From the NCBI RefSeq assembly GCF_963678635.1, contig NC_087069.1:54074635-54138634 (forward strand): DNA of 64,000 bases, written 5' to 3'. Source of the DNA: Symsagittifera roscoffensis (taxonomy: Eukaryota; Xenacoelomorpha; Acoela; Convolutidae). The translations under genes and the position numbers were made by a program. Positions within the stretch are counted from its first letter, which is position 1, and every line of letters begins with the position of its first letter. This document shows, piece by piece, positions 41,789 to 55,999 of this stretch. Below the pieces are notes generated by a model. That model was not told where the DNA came from. It did not search any database and was given only the letters and a program-made list of their open reading frames with translations.

Positions 41789-43358
41789 AAGTTCAAAATC
41801 TCAAAATTTATTACTAAAATAGTTTATGACTAGTTTATAAGAGAACTGTTTTTCAGTGAGAACTGCTTGTTAGAAAAATGTTTTTTTTTTGTGATAATGC
41901 TGTCGCAGTACACTGTATACGCTTAGCCACATTATTCTACACACAGACCCTCACCTATCAGTAAGTTTCAAAAATCTCAAATCTCAAAACGTAATGCTAA
42001 GTTTTTTCTGACTTGTTTGTTAGAAAACTGTCTTTTTTATGCCTTACACAGAGTATGCCTACACAGTATGCCTCACAGAATACCTCACAATATGCCTCAC
42101 AGTATGCATCAGTATGCCTCAAGACAGTATACTACACACAGACCCTCACTTATCAGTTAGTTTCAAAATCGCAAATCTCAAAACATAATACTGAATTATT
42201 TTATGACAAGTTTGTTAGAAAACAGTTTTTTAACATGCCTACAAGGAGGTGTGCCTTCACGCAGTATGCCTACACAGTTTACCTCACAGTATGGCTCACA
42301 GTATGCCTATACAGTATGCCTCAGTGTGTCTACACACAGTATCCTATGCACAGTATACTTCACAGTATACCCCACAGTATGCCTCACAGCATCTCAAATC
42401 TCAAAATATAAAACTAAATTTTTTTCTGATTATTTTGGTAGAAAACTGTTTTTTTAGTATGCCTACATATAGTATGCCTACACTGTGTGCCGCAGAGTAT
42501 GCCTCACAGTATGCCTACACACAGTATCCTACACTCACCCTCACTTATCAGTAAGTTTCAAGATCTCAAAGTATAATAATGACATATTTTTTGACTAGTT
42601 TGTTAGAAAACTTTTTTTAGTATGCCTACACAGAGTATGCCTACACAGTCTGCCTCACAGTGTGCCTCACAGTATGCCTCAGTATGCCTACACACAATAT
42701 CCTACACTCAGTATCCTACACAGTATGCCTCACGGTATGCCTCACAGTATGCCTACACAATATGCATCAGTATGCTTACACACAGAATAATTTAAACAGT
42801 ATCCTACACAGTATGCCTAACAGTATGCCTCACAGACAATATGCCTACACACATTATCCTCCACAGTATGCCTCAAGATATGCCTCACAGTTTGTCTACA
42901 CAATATGCATCAGTATGCTTACACACAGTATCCTTTAAACAGTATTCTACACAGTATGCCTAACAGTATGCCTCACAGACAGTATGCCTACACATAGCAT
43001 CCTACACACAGGCCCTCACTTATCAGTAGGTTTCAAATCTCAAATCTCAAATCATAATACTAAAATAATTTATGACTAGTTTGTTAGAAAACTGTTTTTT
43101 TTTAGTATGCCTACACACAGTATGCCTACACACAGTATGCCTACACACAATTTGCCTACATAGTATGCCTATACAGTATGCCTCAGTATGCCTACACACA
43201 CTATCCTAAACACAGTATGCCTCACATCAACTCAAATCTCAAAATAAAATACAAAAAGTTTTTATGACTAGTTTGGTAGAAAACTGTTTTTTTTAGTATG
43301 CCTTCACATAGTATGCCTACATAGTATACCTCACAGTATGCCTCACAGTTTATAAGTT
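41787..43358 (+). repeat. Module Z, array copy 1 (TATGCC units)
   Basis: Dense runs of TATGCCTCACAG (12 bp), TATGCCTACACAG (13 bp) and TATGCCTACACACAG (15 bp) are separated about every 200-300 bp by an AT-rich spacer. The spacer holds CTTATCAGTAAGTTTCA, AATCTCAAATCTCAAAA, GACTAGTTTGTTAGAAAA and a T-run ending TTTAG. Plus-strand open frames are a by-product: the 12-mer has no stop in any plus frame. Confidence 0.9.
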
Positions 43359-44642
43359 AATAAATAAGAATAGAGAAAGTCATTTTTATAGCACCAGAGA
43401 CACGATACCGCCGCAAGAATTAGAAGATCTCGAGCAGGTCTAGAGAATGCTGAAGGCGCACGACAAACCCTAGATAATCACCTTGCCAGGATAATTTGTG
43501 TCAGTATTTTTGGCCAAAATTCATCCAGATATTGAAATACTTACTTCCGTATCCCAAAAACTGCACCCAGTTTAATAGCATATAATGAAATTTTGAATTG
43601 ATCCCAAAAATTGAGTTTTCTCATCCTGTAAAACAAAATTGCTCAATTCATCCCAAAATCTGACGATCACTCAGTTTAATCTCTAATGCTAAACATCGAT
43701 AAAATTGGGTTGAAAGCCAACAACTAAGGAAAAGCTAGCGAATAAAGAAGCCCTTGACAGTATCTTCCAACACCATCCTGGGCCATGCGGAGCATTGCCA
43801 ATGGGAGCATTGACCGCCCCAATATCAGTCAAAAAGACCTGAAGACTTTCTGATTTGTTGTGTACAGTTTTTGCAACAAATGTGATTAAAATGTCTATAT
43901 TTATTAATTGACATTCTGAATCAGTTTTTTCTTCAATTGTAATTTTTGAACCTAATTTTTATCAAGCAGTCTGATTGAATAACTCAATTACTGAACTTCA
44001 GAAAAAACTATGGGATCATCTTCGTCACTGAGAGGAAATTGCATGCGTTGAGTTTCAAGAAATCATGTGCCCAATCTGTGTGAAGAGGGGAGGAATTTGT
44101 ATCATATTCATGAGGGCGAGGTGGCGCATAAACTGTGCTTCGCTTTCTGGCGAAAGGGGGCGGATGAGTTTTATCCAAAGTGTCCTTTCGTCGGCAAGAC
44201 ATGGAGCCACTCAGTCGCTTCTAACATTCGTAACTATTGCTTTTGACCTCGTTTTTTGTTAAAATAATAGGACTGGTGCCATGTGAACAACCCCTCCTTT
44301 CCCCCTTTGATTACTAATTTGAACCTTTCCAATGTATACCAAAGAAAGTGCATACAATCCTTCCTCCATATCAATCATGTGTTATATAAGTTTACTTTCT
44401 TTGACGATGACACGGCATATAGGACGAGGAGACAAGTGTCTCGAACAGGATAGAGGTTGAGACCGTGCAGACCTTCCGGGAGTCGGACTCGGAATCGGAA
44501 CAGAAGCAGCTGAGGAGTTTCTCCGACTTTGATCTGTTCTCGAGCAGTGACGATGATGAGAGCACTTCCTTGGCTTCTCTTGCGTTTGCACTCGTGCGCG
44601 GGAGAGGGCGCGGTCTCTGGCACGCTATCATCTGGGATGGCA
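43359..44642 (+). repeat. Module Y, copy 2
   Basis: It is nearly identical to 40317-41600 at offset 3042, including the RING relic (about 44062-44250) and the first part of the acidic frame (from 44465). It ends at GGGATGGCA, where 353 bp present in copy 1 (about 41601-41953) are missing and the array begins directly at ACCTATCAGTAAG. No module X precedes it. Confidence 0.9.
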
Positions 44643-47600
44643 CCTATCAGTAAGTTTCAAAAATCTCAAATCTCAAAACGTAATGCTAAGTTTTTTCTGA
44701 CTTGTTTGTTAGAAAACTGTCTTTTTTATGCCTTACACAGAGTATGCCTACACAGTATGCCTCACAGAATACCTCACAATATGCCTCACAGTATGCATCA
44801 GTATGCCTCAAGACAGTATACTACACACAGACCCTCACTTATCAGTTAGTTTCAAAATCGCAAATCTCAAAACATAATACTGAATTATTTTATGACAAGT
44901 TTGTTAGAAAACAGTTTTTTAACATGCCTACAAGGAGGTGTGCCTTCACGCAGTATGCCTACACAGTTTACCTCACAGTATGGCTCACAGTATGCCTATA
45001 CAGTATGCCTCAGTGTGTCTACACACAGTATCCTATGCACAGTATACTTCACAGTATACCCCACAGTATGCCTCACAGCATCTCAAATCTCAAAATATAA
45101 AACTAAATTTTTTTCTGATTATTTTGGTAGAAAACTGTTTTTTTAGTATGCCTACATATAGTATGCCTACACTGTGTGCCGCAGAGTATGCCTCACAGTA
45201 TGCCTACACACAGTATCCTACACTCACCCTCACTTATCAGTAAGTTTCAAGATCTCAAAGTATAATAATGACATATTTTTTGACTAGTTTGTTAGAAAAC
45301 TTTTTTTAGTATGCCTACACAGAGTATGCCTACACAGTCTGCCTCACAGTGTGCCTCACAGTATGCCTCAGTATGCCTACACACAATATCCTACACTCAG
45401 TATCCTACACAGTATGCCTCACGGTATGCCTCACAGTATGCCTACACAATATGCATCAGTATGCTTACACACAGAATAATTTAAACAGTATCCTACACAG
45501 TATGCCTAACAGTATGCCTCACAGACAATATGCCTACACACATTATCCTCCACAGTATGCCTCAAGATATGCCTCACAGTTTGTCTACACAATATGCATC
45601 AGTATGCTTACACACAGTATCCTTTAAACAGTATTCTACACAGTATGCCTAACAGTATGCCTCACAGACAGTATGCCTACACATAGCATCCTACACACAG
45701 GCCCTCACTTATCAGTAGGTTTCAAATCTCAAATCTCAAATCATAATACTAAAATAATTTATGACTAGTTTGTTAGAAAACTGTTTTTTTTTAGTATGCC
45801 TACACACAGTATGCCTACACACAGTATGCCTACACACAATTTGCCTACATAGTATGCCTATACAGTATGCCTCAGTATGCCTACACACACTATCCTAAAC
45901 ACAGTATGCCTCACATCAACTCAAATCTCAAAATAAAATACAAAAAGTTTTTATGACTAGTTTGGTAGAAAACTGTTTTTTTAGTATGCCTTCACATAGT
46001 ATGCCTACATAGTATACCTCACAGTATGCCTCACAGTTTACCTAACAAAGTATCATAAACACAGATTGTCACTTATCAGTAATTTTCAAAATCTCATATC
46101 TCGAAATAAAATACTAAAATATTTTGAGACTCTTTTGTTAGAAAACTGTTTTTCTTAGTATGCCTACACACAGTATGCCTACACAGTATGCCTCACAATC
46201 TCACATTATGCCTACACAGTATGCCCCTCAGTATGCCTATACACAGTATCCTAGACAAAGACCCTCACTTATTAGTAAGTCTCACAATCTCATACCTCAA
46301 AAAAAAATACAACAATTTTTTATGACTAGTTTGTTAGAAAAATGTTTTTTTTTAGTATGCCTACACACATGTGTATGCCTACACAGTATGCCTCACAATC
46401 TCACATTATGCCTACACAGTATGCCCCTCAGTATGCCTATACACAGTATCTTAGTGTGTGTAGGCATACTAAAAAAAACATTTTTCTAACAAACTAGTCA
46501 TAAAAAATTGTTGTATTTTTTTTTGAGGTATGAGATTGTGAGACTTACTAATAAGTGAGGGTCTTTGTCTAGGATACTGTGTATAGGCATACTGAGGGGC
46601 ATACTGTGTAGGCATAATGTGAGATTGTGAGGCATACTGTGTAGGCATACTAAAAAAAAACATTATACCTCACATTATACCTCACAGTATGCCTCACAGT
46701 ATTTTATTACAGTATGACACAGTATGCCTACACACAGTATCCTACACACAGTGTCCTACAAAGTATGCCTCACATTATACCTCACAGTATGCTTCACAGT
46801 ATGCCTACACAGCATGCCTCAGTATGCCTACCCACAGTATCTTAGACACAGACCTTCACTAGTCAGTAAGGTTCACAATCTCAAACCTCGAAATAAAGTA
46901 CTAAAATTTTTTGTGACTCGTTTGTTAAAAAACTCTTTTTAGTATGCTTACACACAGTATGGCTCACAGTATTTTTATACAGTCTCACAATCTCAAACCT
47001 CAAAAAAAATACAACAATTTTTTATGACTAGTTTGTTAGAAAAATGTTTTTTTTTTAGTATGCCTACACACATTATAGCTCACAGTATGCCTCACAGTAT
47101 TTTATTACAGTATGACACATTATGCCTACACACAGTATCCTACACACAGTATCCTACAAAGTATGCCTCACAGTATGCTTCACAGTATGCCTACACATCA
47201 TGCCTCAGTATGCCTACCCACAGTATCTTAGACAAAGACCCTCACTTATTAGTAAGTCTCACAATCTCAAGCCTCAAAAAAAATACAACAATTTTTTATG
47301 ACTAGTTTGTTAGAAAAATGTTTTTTTTTAGTATGCCTACACACATTATAGCTCACAGTATTCCTCACAGTATTTTATTACAGTATGACACAGTATGCCT
47401 ACACACAGTATCCTACACAAATAATCCTACAAAGTATGCCTCACAGTATGTTTCACAGTATGCCTATACAATATGCCTCAGTATGCCTATACACTATATC
47501 CTAGACACACACCCTCACTTATCAGTAAGTTTCACAATCTCAAAAAAAATTAAAAAGTTTTGTGACTCGTTTGTTAGAAAATTGTTTTTTTTTCTAATAT

Positions 47601-47762
47601 GCCTACACATTGTATGCCTACACACAGTATTTCTCGCAGTATGCCTTACAGTGTGCCTCACAGCATGCCTATGCAGTATGCCTACCCACAGTATCCTAGA
47701 TACAGACCCTCACTTATCAGTAAGTTTCACAATCTCAAACCTCGAAATAAAGTACTAAAATA
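44643..47762 (+). repeat. Module Z, array copy 2
   Basis: To about 46038 it is nearly identical to 41954-43350 at offset 2689; one visible difference is the T-run length near 45978. After that it carries its own sequence, including an inverted duplication at 46172-46650. It ends where module X copy 2 begins, inside a spacer. Confidence 0.9.
46172..46650. repeat. Inverted duplication inside the array
   Basis: Arms 46172-46369 and 46455-46650 are almost perfect reverse complements. The 85-bp centre is itself a direct copy of the outer arm. The rest of the visible array runs in one orientation, so this flip is exceptional. Confidence 0.8.
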
Positions 47763-49144
47763 CTGTGTGAACGTCAGTTCTTAATCATCCAAAGGTTCAT
47801 TTTATTCAAATATAAATGTTTACAGGTTAGGCATAGTGACAAGTTAGGCATAAACCAAAGCTTAGGGTTTACGTTTAAAAAAAAAAACTAAACCAATTTT
47901 TAATGCTTACAGCACAATTTATTGTGCTTTAATACTAAACCTGCTTCTGATGTCGCTTCGAGAGCTACCTCGTTTGCTCAAACTGAAAATTAGTTCAGAT
48001 GTAATTGCAAAATTCAATGTTATATTTTGCAACTATCCCCAATAGGTTTTCTTAACACAACAACACAATTCAGCTTCTAATTGAGCTTCAATTTTTCAAC
48101 AACACAATTGAGCTCCTAATTACCTTGACTTCCTCAGTAAAAAGGAAAACTTCAAAGACACGAGGAAAAACTCAGAATTGGTATAAAAGTCATATTTCGC
48201 AAAAGTTGCAATTAGTCGAAAACATCTTTTTCTCTCTAATTTGGCAAAATATGGGAGTGCTTTAGAGAGCTCTAGCCATGGTCTTTTGATTGAAATTACA
48301 AAAAAATCAAGTTAAAATTGACTCATAAAGTTATGAGTCTTTGAGAAAATATTGATAACAGAAAGACTGGCAGCAGAAAAAAGATCATTTCTCTACGGAA
48401 ACTTATCGGATTTCAAAAAAATTGGGAAGGTTGAGCTTCTCTTGAGCTACCAATTTAAAATAGTATCATTTTCAGAGCTTAAAATTTCATTTTCTTCTTA
48501 CGTCCTCAGAGAAAACATTTTGAATAGGAAAAAAAACTTGGCGATAGGAAAATAATTATCTGTCCCAAAAGCAGTCAAGGATGTGTCGTTGTGACACAAA
48601 CATAAAAGGAAGTAGGAGTAGATAGAATTACCGACGAAGGAGTCAAGCTACCTGCTGTTATCGCAGGCTGAAGCAGTAACACCTTTTCACCAGGATTTAT
48701 CCAGTATATCTGTGATGTACATTTTAATTAAAAGGTTAAGCTAAATTTGGTGCACAATTTTTCAACGAACTATAGAAATTTGTTCAATATAGTTCTTTTT
48801 TCTTTTAGGCTGCAAAACAATCTATCGGTCAACAGCAAGCAGATTTTCCAGGAATTTTTGATGCAGCATTCTCCGCGTTGAAAACCTATGTTTCCCGTGG
48901 ATGATCTTTGCTCTGATGCTGGATGGTGTAAGAAAGAAAGTTGTTCTGACGGAGCGCCATGTCTCTGGGTGTCATTTTCAACCATCGTGGACACCTGTTG
49001 ACGGCTGCCAGAGTTTTCCGACACGAGCAGAAAAACAAAGAGCCCTTCAGCAGCTGCTACCCTGCTTTTCCGTTGTTGGCTCTGACTGAGCTTATGTTGC
49101 ATCTGTGGTTAGTATCAAATATTAAACTGATACTTTTTTGTCGA
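47763..49144 (+). pseudogene. Module X, copy 2: JmjC-domain gene relic
   Basis: It is homologous to 38894-40316 with scattered differences and a deletion of about 60 bp near 47830. The H-Q-D-L-S motif is kept near 48690 with S-I-S-V-M-Y after it. The exon-like part (48810-49090) reads M-I-F-A-L-M-L-D-G-V-R-K-K-V-V-L-T, with one more codon than copy 1. The same loss of the third iron ligand is seen. It is decayed but more open than copy 1 at its end. Confidence 0.5.
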
Positions 49145-50203
49145 AATAAATAAGAATAGAGAAAGTCATTTTTATAGCACCAGAGACACGATACCGCCGC
49201 AAGAATTAGAAGATCTCGAGCAGGTCTAGAGAATGCTGAAGGCGCACGACAAACCCTAGATAATCACCTTGCCAGGATAATTTGTTCAGTATTTTTGGCC
49301 AAAATTCATCCAGATATTGAAATACTTACTTCCGTATCCCAAAAACTGCACCCAGTTTAATAGCATATAATGAAATTTTGAATTGATCCCAAAAATTGAG
49401 TTTTCTCATCCTGTAAAATAAAATTGCTCAATTCATCCCAAAATCTGACGATCACTCATTTTAATCTCTAATGCTACACATCGATAAAATTGGGTTGAAA
49501 GCCAACAACTAAGGAAAAGCTAGCGAATAAAGAAGCCCTTGACAGTATCTTCCAACACCATCCTGGCCCATGCGGAACATTGCCAATGGGAGCATTGACC
49601 GCCCCAATATCAGTCAAAAAGACCTGAAGACTTTCTGATTTGTTGTGTACAGTTTTTGCAACAAATGTGATTAAAATTTCTATATTTATTAATTGACATT
49701 CTGAATCAGTTTTTTCTTTCAATTGTAATTTTTGAACCTAATTTTTATCAAGCAGTCTGATTGAATAACTCAATTACTGAACTTCAGAAAACACTATGGG
49801 ATCATCTTCGTCACTGAGAGGAAATTGCATGCATTGAGTTTCAAGAAATCATGTGCCCAATCTGTGTGAAGAGGGGGGGGGGGGATTTGTATCAGATTCA
49901 TGAGGGCGAGGTGGCGCATAAACTGTGCTTCGCTTGCTGGCGAAAGAGGGCGGATGAGTTTTATCCAAAGTGTCTTTTCGTCGGCAAGACATGGAGCCAC
50001 TCAGTCGCTTCTAACATTCGTAACTATTGCTTTTGACCTCGTTTTTTGTTAAAATATTTAGGACTGGTGCCATGTGAACAACCCCTCCTTCCCCCTTTGA
50101 CTACTAACTTGAACTTTTCCAATGAAAACCAAAGAAAGTGCATACAATCCTTCCTCCATATCAATCATGTGTTATATAAGTTTAGTTTCTTTGACGATGA
50201 CAC
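49145..50203 (+). pseudogene. Module Y, copy 3: RING relic, truncated
   Basis: It matches 40317-41370 with point differences and a G-run expansion at 49873-49884 inside the RING reading. Downstream of that run a 61-codon frame keeps H-E-G-E-V-A-H-K-L-C-F-A-C-W. It ends at GACGATGACAC, where the array starts, so the acidic part is absent. The three Y copies therefore join the array at three different points. Confidence 0.7.
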
Positions 50204-52324
50204 TCACCTATCAGTAAGTTTCAAAAATCTCAAATCTCAAAACGTAATGCTAAGTTTTTTATGACTTTTTTGTTAGAAAACTGTATTTTTTTATGCCTAC
50301 GCAGAGTATGCCTACACAGTATTCCCCACAGAATACCTCACAATATGCCTCACAGTATGCCTATACAGCATGTCTCCCTCAGTATTCCCTCACACAGTAT
50401 CCTACACACAGTAGCCTACAAAGCATGCCTCACAGCATGCCTCACAGTATACCTTCACAGTATGCCTCAGTATGCCTACAGACAGTATACTACACACAGA
50501 CCCTCACTTATCAGTTAGTTTCAAAATCGCAAATCTCAAAACATAATACTGAATTTTTTTATGACTAGTTTGTTAGAAAACAGTTTTTTAGTATGCCTAC
50601 AAGGAGGTGTGCCTTCACGCAGTATGCCTACACAGTTTACCTCACAGTATGGCTCACAGTATGCCTATACAGTATGCCTCAGTGTGTCTACACACATTAT
50701 CCTATGCACAATATCCTTCACAGTATACCCCACAGTATGCCTCACAGCCTCTAAAATCTCAAAATATAATACTAAATTTTTTTTTGACTATTTTGGTAGA
50801 AAACTGTTTTTTTTTAGTATGCCTACATATAGTATGCCTACACTGTGTGCCGCTTAGTATGCCTCACAGTATGCCTCAGTATGCCTACACACAATATCCT
50901 ACACTCCGTATCCTACACAGTATGCCTCACGGTATGCCTCACAGTATGCCTACACAATATGCATTAGTATGCTTACACACAGTATCCTTTAAACAGTATC
51001 CTACCCAGTATGCCTAACAGTATGCCTCACAGACAATATACCTACTCACATTATCCCACACAGTATGCCTCACGGTATGCCTCACAGTATGCCTACACAA
51101 TATGCATCAGTATGCTTACACACAGTATCCTTTAAAAGGTATTCTACACAGTGTGCCTAACAGTATGCCTCACAGACAGTATGCCTACACATAGCATCCT
51201 ACACTCGCCCTCACTTATCAGTAAGTTTCAAAATCTCAAATCTCAAAATATAATACTGACATATTTTTTGACTAGTTTGTTAGAAAACGGTTTTTTAGTA
51301 TGCCTACACACAGTATGCCTACACAGTTTGCCTCACAGTATGCCTCAAAGTATGCCTCAGTATGCCTACACACAATATCCTACACTCAGTATCCTACACA
51401 GTATGCCTACACAATATGCATCAGTATGCTTACACACAGTATCCTTTAAACAGTATTCCACACAGTATGCCTAACAGTATGCCTCACAGACAGTATGCCT
51501 ACACATAGCATCCTTCACACAGCCCTCACTTATCAGTAAGTTTCAAAATATCAAATCTCAAATCATAATACTAAAACAATTTATGACTAGTTTGTTAGAA
51601 AACTGTTTTTTTTTTAGTATGCCTACACACAGTATGCCTACACACAGTATGCCTACACACAGTTTGCGTACACAGTATGCCTATACAGTATGCCTCAATA
51701 TGCCTACACACACTATCTTACACACAGTATCCCGCACAGTATGCCTCACAGTATGCCTCACAGCAACTCAAATCTCAAAATAAATTACTAAATTTTTTTA
51801 TGACTAGTTTGATAGAAAACTGTTTTTTTAGTATGCCTTCACACAGTATGCCTACATAGTATACCTCACAGTATGCCTCACAGTATGCCTAACATAGTAT
51901 CATAAACACAGATCGTCACTTATCAGTATTTTTCAAAATCTCATACCTCGAAATAAATTTCTAAAATATTTTGAGACTCGTTTGTTAGAAAACTGTTTTT
52001 TTTAGTATGCCTACACACAGTATCCTACAGTATCCTACGCCTCACAGTATGCCTCATAGTGTGCCTACACAATATGCTTCAGTATGTCTACCCATAGTAT
52101 CCTACACTTAGACCCTCACTTATCAGTAAGTTTCAAATTCTCAAATCTCAAAATAGTATACAAAAACTTTTTTGACTAGTTTGCTAGCAACTTGTTTTTC
52201 TTAGTGTGCCTACACACAGTATGCCTACAAACAGTATGCCTACACAGCATGCCTCACAGTATGCCTCACATTATGCCTACACATTATGCCCCTCAGTATA
52301 CCTATACACAGTTTATGACTAGTT

Positions 52325-55200
52325 TGTTGGAAAACTGTTTTTTTTAGTATGCCTTCAAACAGCATGCCTACACAATTTGCCTCCCAGTATGCCTCATAGT
52401 ATGCCTCTACAGTATGCCTCAGTATGCCTACATACAGTATCCAACACACAGTATCCTACATAGTATGCCTCACAGTATGCCTCACAGTATGCTTACATAA
52501 TATGCCTCAGTATGTCTACACACAGTATCCCTCACAGAGACCCTCTTTATCATTGTGTTTCAAATTCTCAAATCTCAAAACAGTATACAAAAACATTTTT
52601 TTGATATTTTGTTAGAAAACTGTTTTTTTGGTATGCCTACACACAGTATGCCTACACAGTATGCCTCACAGTATGCCTCAGAGTATGCCTCACAGTATGA
52701 TTACACAGTATGCCTCAGTGTGCCTATACACAGAATCCTAGTCACAGACCCTCACTTATAAGTAATTTTCACAATCCCAAATCTCAAAAAAAAATACTAA
52801 AATTTTTTATGACTAGTTTGTTAGAAAACAGATTTTTTTGTATGCCTACACTGTATGCCTCACAGTTTGCCTCATAGAATGCCTCTGCAGTTTGCCTGCA
52901 CACAATATCCTACATAGTATGTCTCACAGTAGGCCTCACAGTATGCCTACATAATAGGCCTCAGTATATCTACACATAGTATCCTACACACAGACCCTCA
53001 CTTACCAGTAAGTTTCAAATTCTCAAATCTCAAAATAGTATACAAAAACTTTTTTGACTAGTTTGCTAGCAACTTGTTTTTCTTAGTGTGCCTACACACA
53101 GTATGCCTTCAAACAGTATGCCTACACAGCATGCCTCACAGTATGCCTCACATTATGCCTACACATTATGCCCCCTCAGTATACCTATACACAGTATCCC
53201 AGACATAGACCCTCACTCATTAGTAAGTCTCACAATCTCAAATCTCAAAAAAAATACTAAAAAATTTTATGACTAGTTTGTTGGAAAACTGTTTTTTTTT
53301 AGTATGCCTTCACACAGCATGCCTACACAGTTTGCCTGACAGCATGCCTCATAGTATGCCTCTACAGTATGCCTCAGTATGCCTACATACAGTATCCTAC
53401 ACACAGTATCCTACATAGTATGCCTCACAGTATGCCTCACAGTATGCTTACACAATATGACTCAGTATGTCTACACACAGTATCCCTCACACAGACCCTC
53501 TTTATCATTGTGTTTCAAATTCTCAAATCTCAAAACAGTATACAAAAACATTTTTTTGATATTTTGTTAGAAAACTGTTTTTTTGGTATGCCTACACACA
53601 GTATGCCTACACAGTATGCCTCACAGTATGCCTCAGAGTATGCCTCACAGTATGATTACACAGTATGCCCCAGTGTGCCTATACACAGAATCCTAGTCAC
53701 AGACCCTCACTTATAAGTAGTTTTCACAATCCCAAATCTCAAAAAAAAATACTAAAATTTTTTATGACTAGTTTGTTAGAAAACAGATTTTTTTGTATGC
53801 CTACACTGTATGCCTCACAGTTTGCCTCATAGTATGCCTCTGCAGTTTGCCTACACACAATATCCTTCATAGTATGTCTCACAGTAGGCCTCACAGTATG
53901 CCTACATAATAGGCCTCAGTATATCTACACATAGTATCCTACACACAGACCCTCACTTACCAGTAAGTTTCAAATTCTCAAATCTCAAAATAGTAAACAA
54001 AAATTTTTTTGACTAGTTTGCTAGCAACTTGTTTTTCTTAGTGTGCCTACACACAGTATGCCTTCAAACAGTATGCCTACACAGCATGCCTCACAGTATG
54101 CCTCACATTATGCCTACACATTATGCCCCTCAGTATACCTATACACAGTATCCCAGACATAGACCCTCACTCATTAGTAAGTGTCACAATCTCAAATCTC
54201 AAAAAAAATACTAAAAAATTTTATGACTAGTTTGTTGGAAAACTGTTTTTTTTAGTATGCCTTCACACAGCATGCCTACACAGTTTGCCTGACAGCATGC
54301 CTCATAGTATGCCTCTACAGTATGCCTCAGTATGCCTACATACAGTATCCTACACACAGTATCCTACATAGTATGCCTCACAGTATACCTCACAGTATGC
54401 TTACACAATATGACTCAGTATGTCTACACACAGTATCCCTCACACAGACCCTCTTTATCATTGTGTTTCAAATTCTCAAATCTCAAAACAGTATACAAAA
54501 ACATTTTTTGACTAGTTTGTTAGAAAACTGTTTTTTTTAGCATGCCTGCACACAGTATGTCTACACACAGTATGCCTACAGGGTACACGGTATGCCTCAC
54601 TTTATTCCTCATAGTATGCCTCTTCAGAAAGCCTCAGTATGCTTACACACAGTATCCTACATAGTATACCTCACAGTATGCCTACACAATATGCCTCAGT
54701 ATGTCTACACACATTATACTACACACAGACCCTCACTTTTCAAATTCAGTTTCAAATTCTCAAATCTCAAAACAGTATACAAAAACATTTTTTTGATATT
54801 TTGTTAGAAAACTGTTTTTTGGTATGCCTACACACAGTATGCCTACACAGTATGCCTCACAGTATGCCTCAGAGTATGCCTCACAGTATGATTACACAGT
54901 ATGCCTCAGTGTGCCTATACACAGAATCCTAGTCACAGACCCTCACTTATAAGTAATTTTCACAATCCCAAATCTCAAAAAAAAAACTAAAATCTTTTAT
55001 GACTAGTTTGTTAGAAAACAGATTTTTTAGTATGCCTACACTGAATGCCTCACAGTTTGCCTCATAGTATGCCTCTACAGTTTGCCTACACACAATATCC
55101 TACATAGTATGTCTCACAGTAGGCCTCACAGTATGCCTACATAATAGGCCTCAGTATATCTACACATAGTATCCTACACACAGACCCTCACTTACCAGTA
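52325..55200 (+). repeat. Higher-order repeat of about 955 bp in module Z
   Basis: Matching points are 52424/53379, 53088/54041 and 53369/54322, all at 953-955 bp. The block contains spacers with GCTAGCAACTTG and TTTTGATATTTTGTTAG variants that occur in fixed order. The third copy is partial. Confidence 0.75.
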
Positions 55201-55999
55201 GGTTTTAAAATCTCAAATCTCAAAAAGAAATACTAAACTTTTTCATGACTAGTTTGGTAGAAAACTGTTTTTTTAGTATGCCCACTCATAGTATGCCTAC
55301 ACAGTATACCTCATAGTAAGCCTCATAGTATGCCTCACAGTATGCCTATACAGTATGTCTCAACAGCATGCCTCAGTATGCCTACCCACAAAGTCCTAGA
55401 CACAGACCCTCACTTACCAGTAGGTTTTAAAATCTCAAATCTCATAAAGAAATACTAAAATTTTTTATGACTAATTTGGTAGAAAACTCATTTTTTGGTA
55501 TGCCTACACACAGTTTGCCTACACACAGTATCCTACACACTGTATCCTACACAGTAAGCCTCACAGTATGACTCACAGCATCTCAACCCTCAAAATATTA
55601 TACTAAAATTTTTTATGACTAATTTGGTAGAAAACTCATTTTTTGGTATGCCTACACACAGTTTGCCTACACACAGTATCCTACACACTGTATCCTACAC
55701 AGTAAGCCTCACGAATGACTCACAGCATCTCAACCCTCAAAATATTATACTAAAATTTTTTATGACTAATTTGGTAGAAAACTCATTTTTTGGTATGCCT
55801 ACACACAGTATGCCTACAAACAGTACCCTACATACAGACCCTCACTCATCAGTAGCTTTCAAAATCTCAAATCTCAAAATATCATACTGAATTTTTTATG
55901 ACTAGTTTGTTAGAAAACAGTTTTTTTTCTTTGCCTACACACAGTATGCCTACACAGTATGCCTCACCGTGTGCCGCAAAGTATGCCTCTACAGTATGC

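Noticed and set aside
41350-41796. 148-codon minus-strand frame opposite the acidic frame
   Set aside because: It mirrors the Ser/Asp-rich plus frame and has no recognisable motif, though strand choice remains uncertain.
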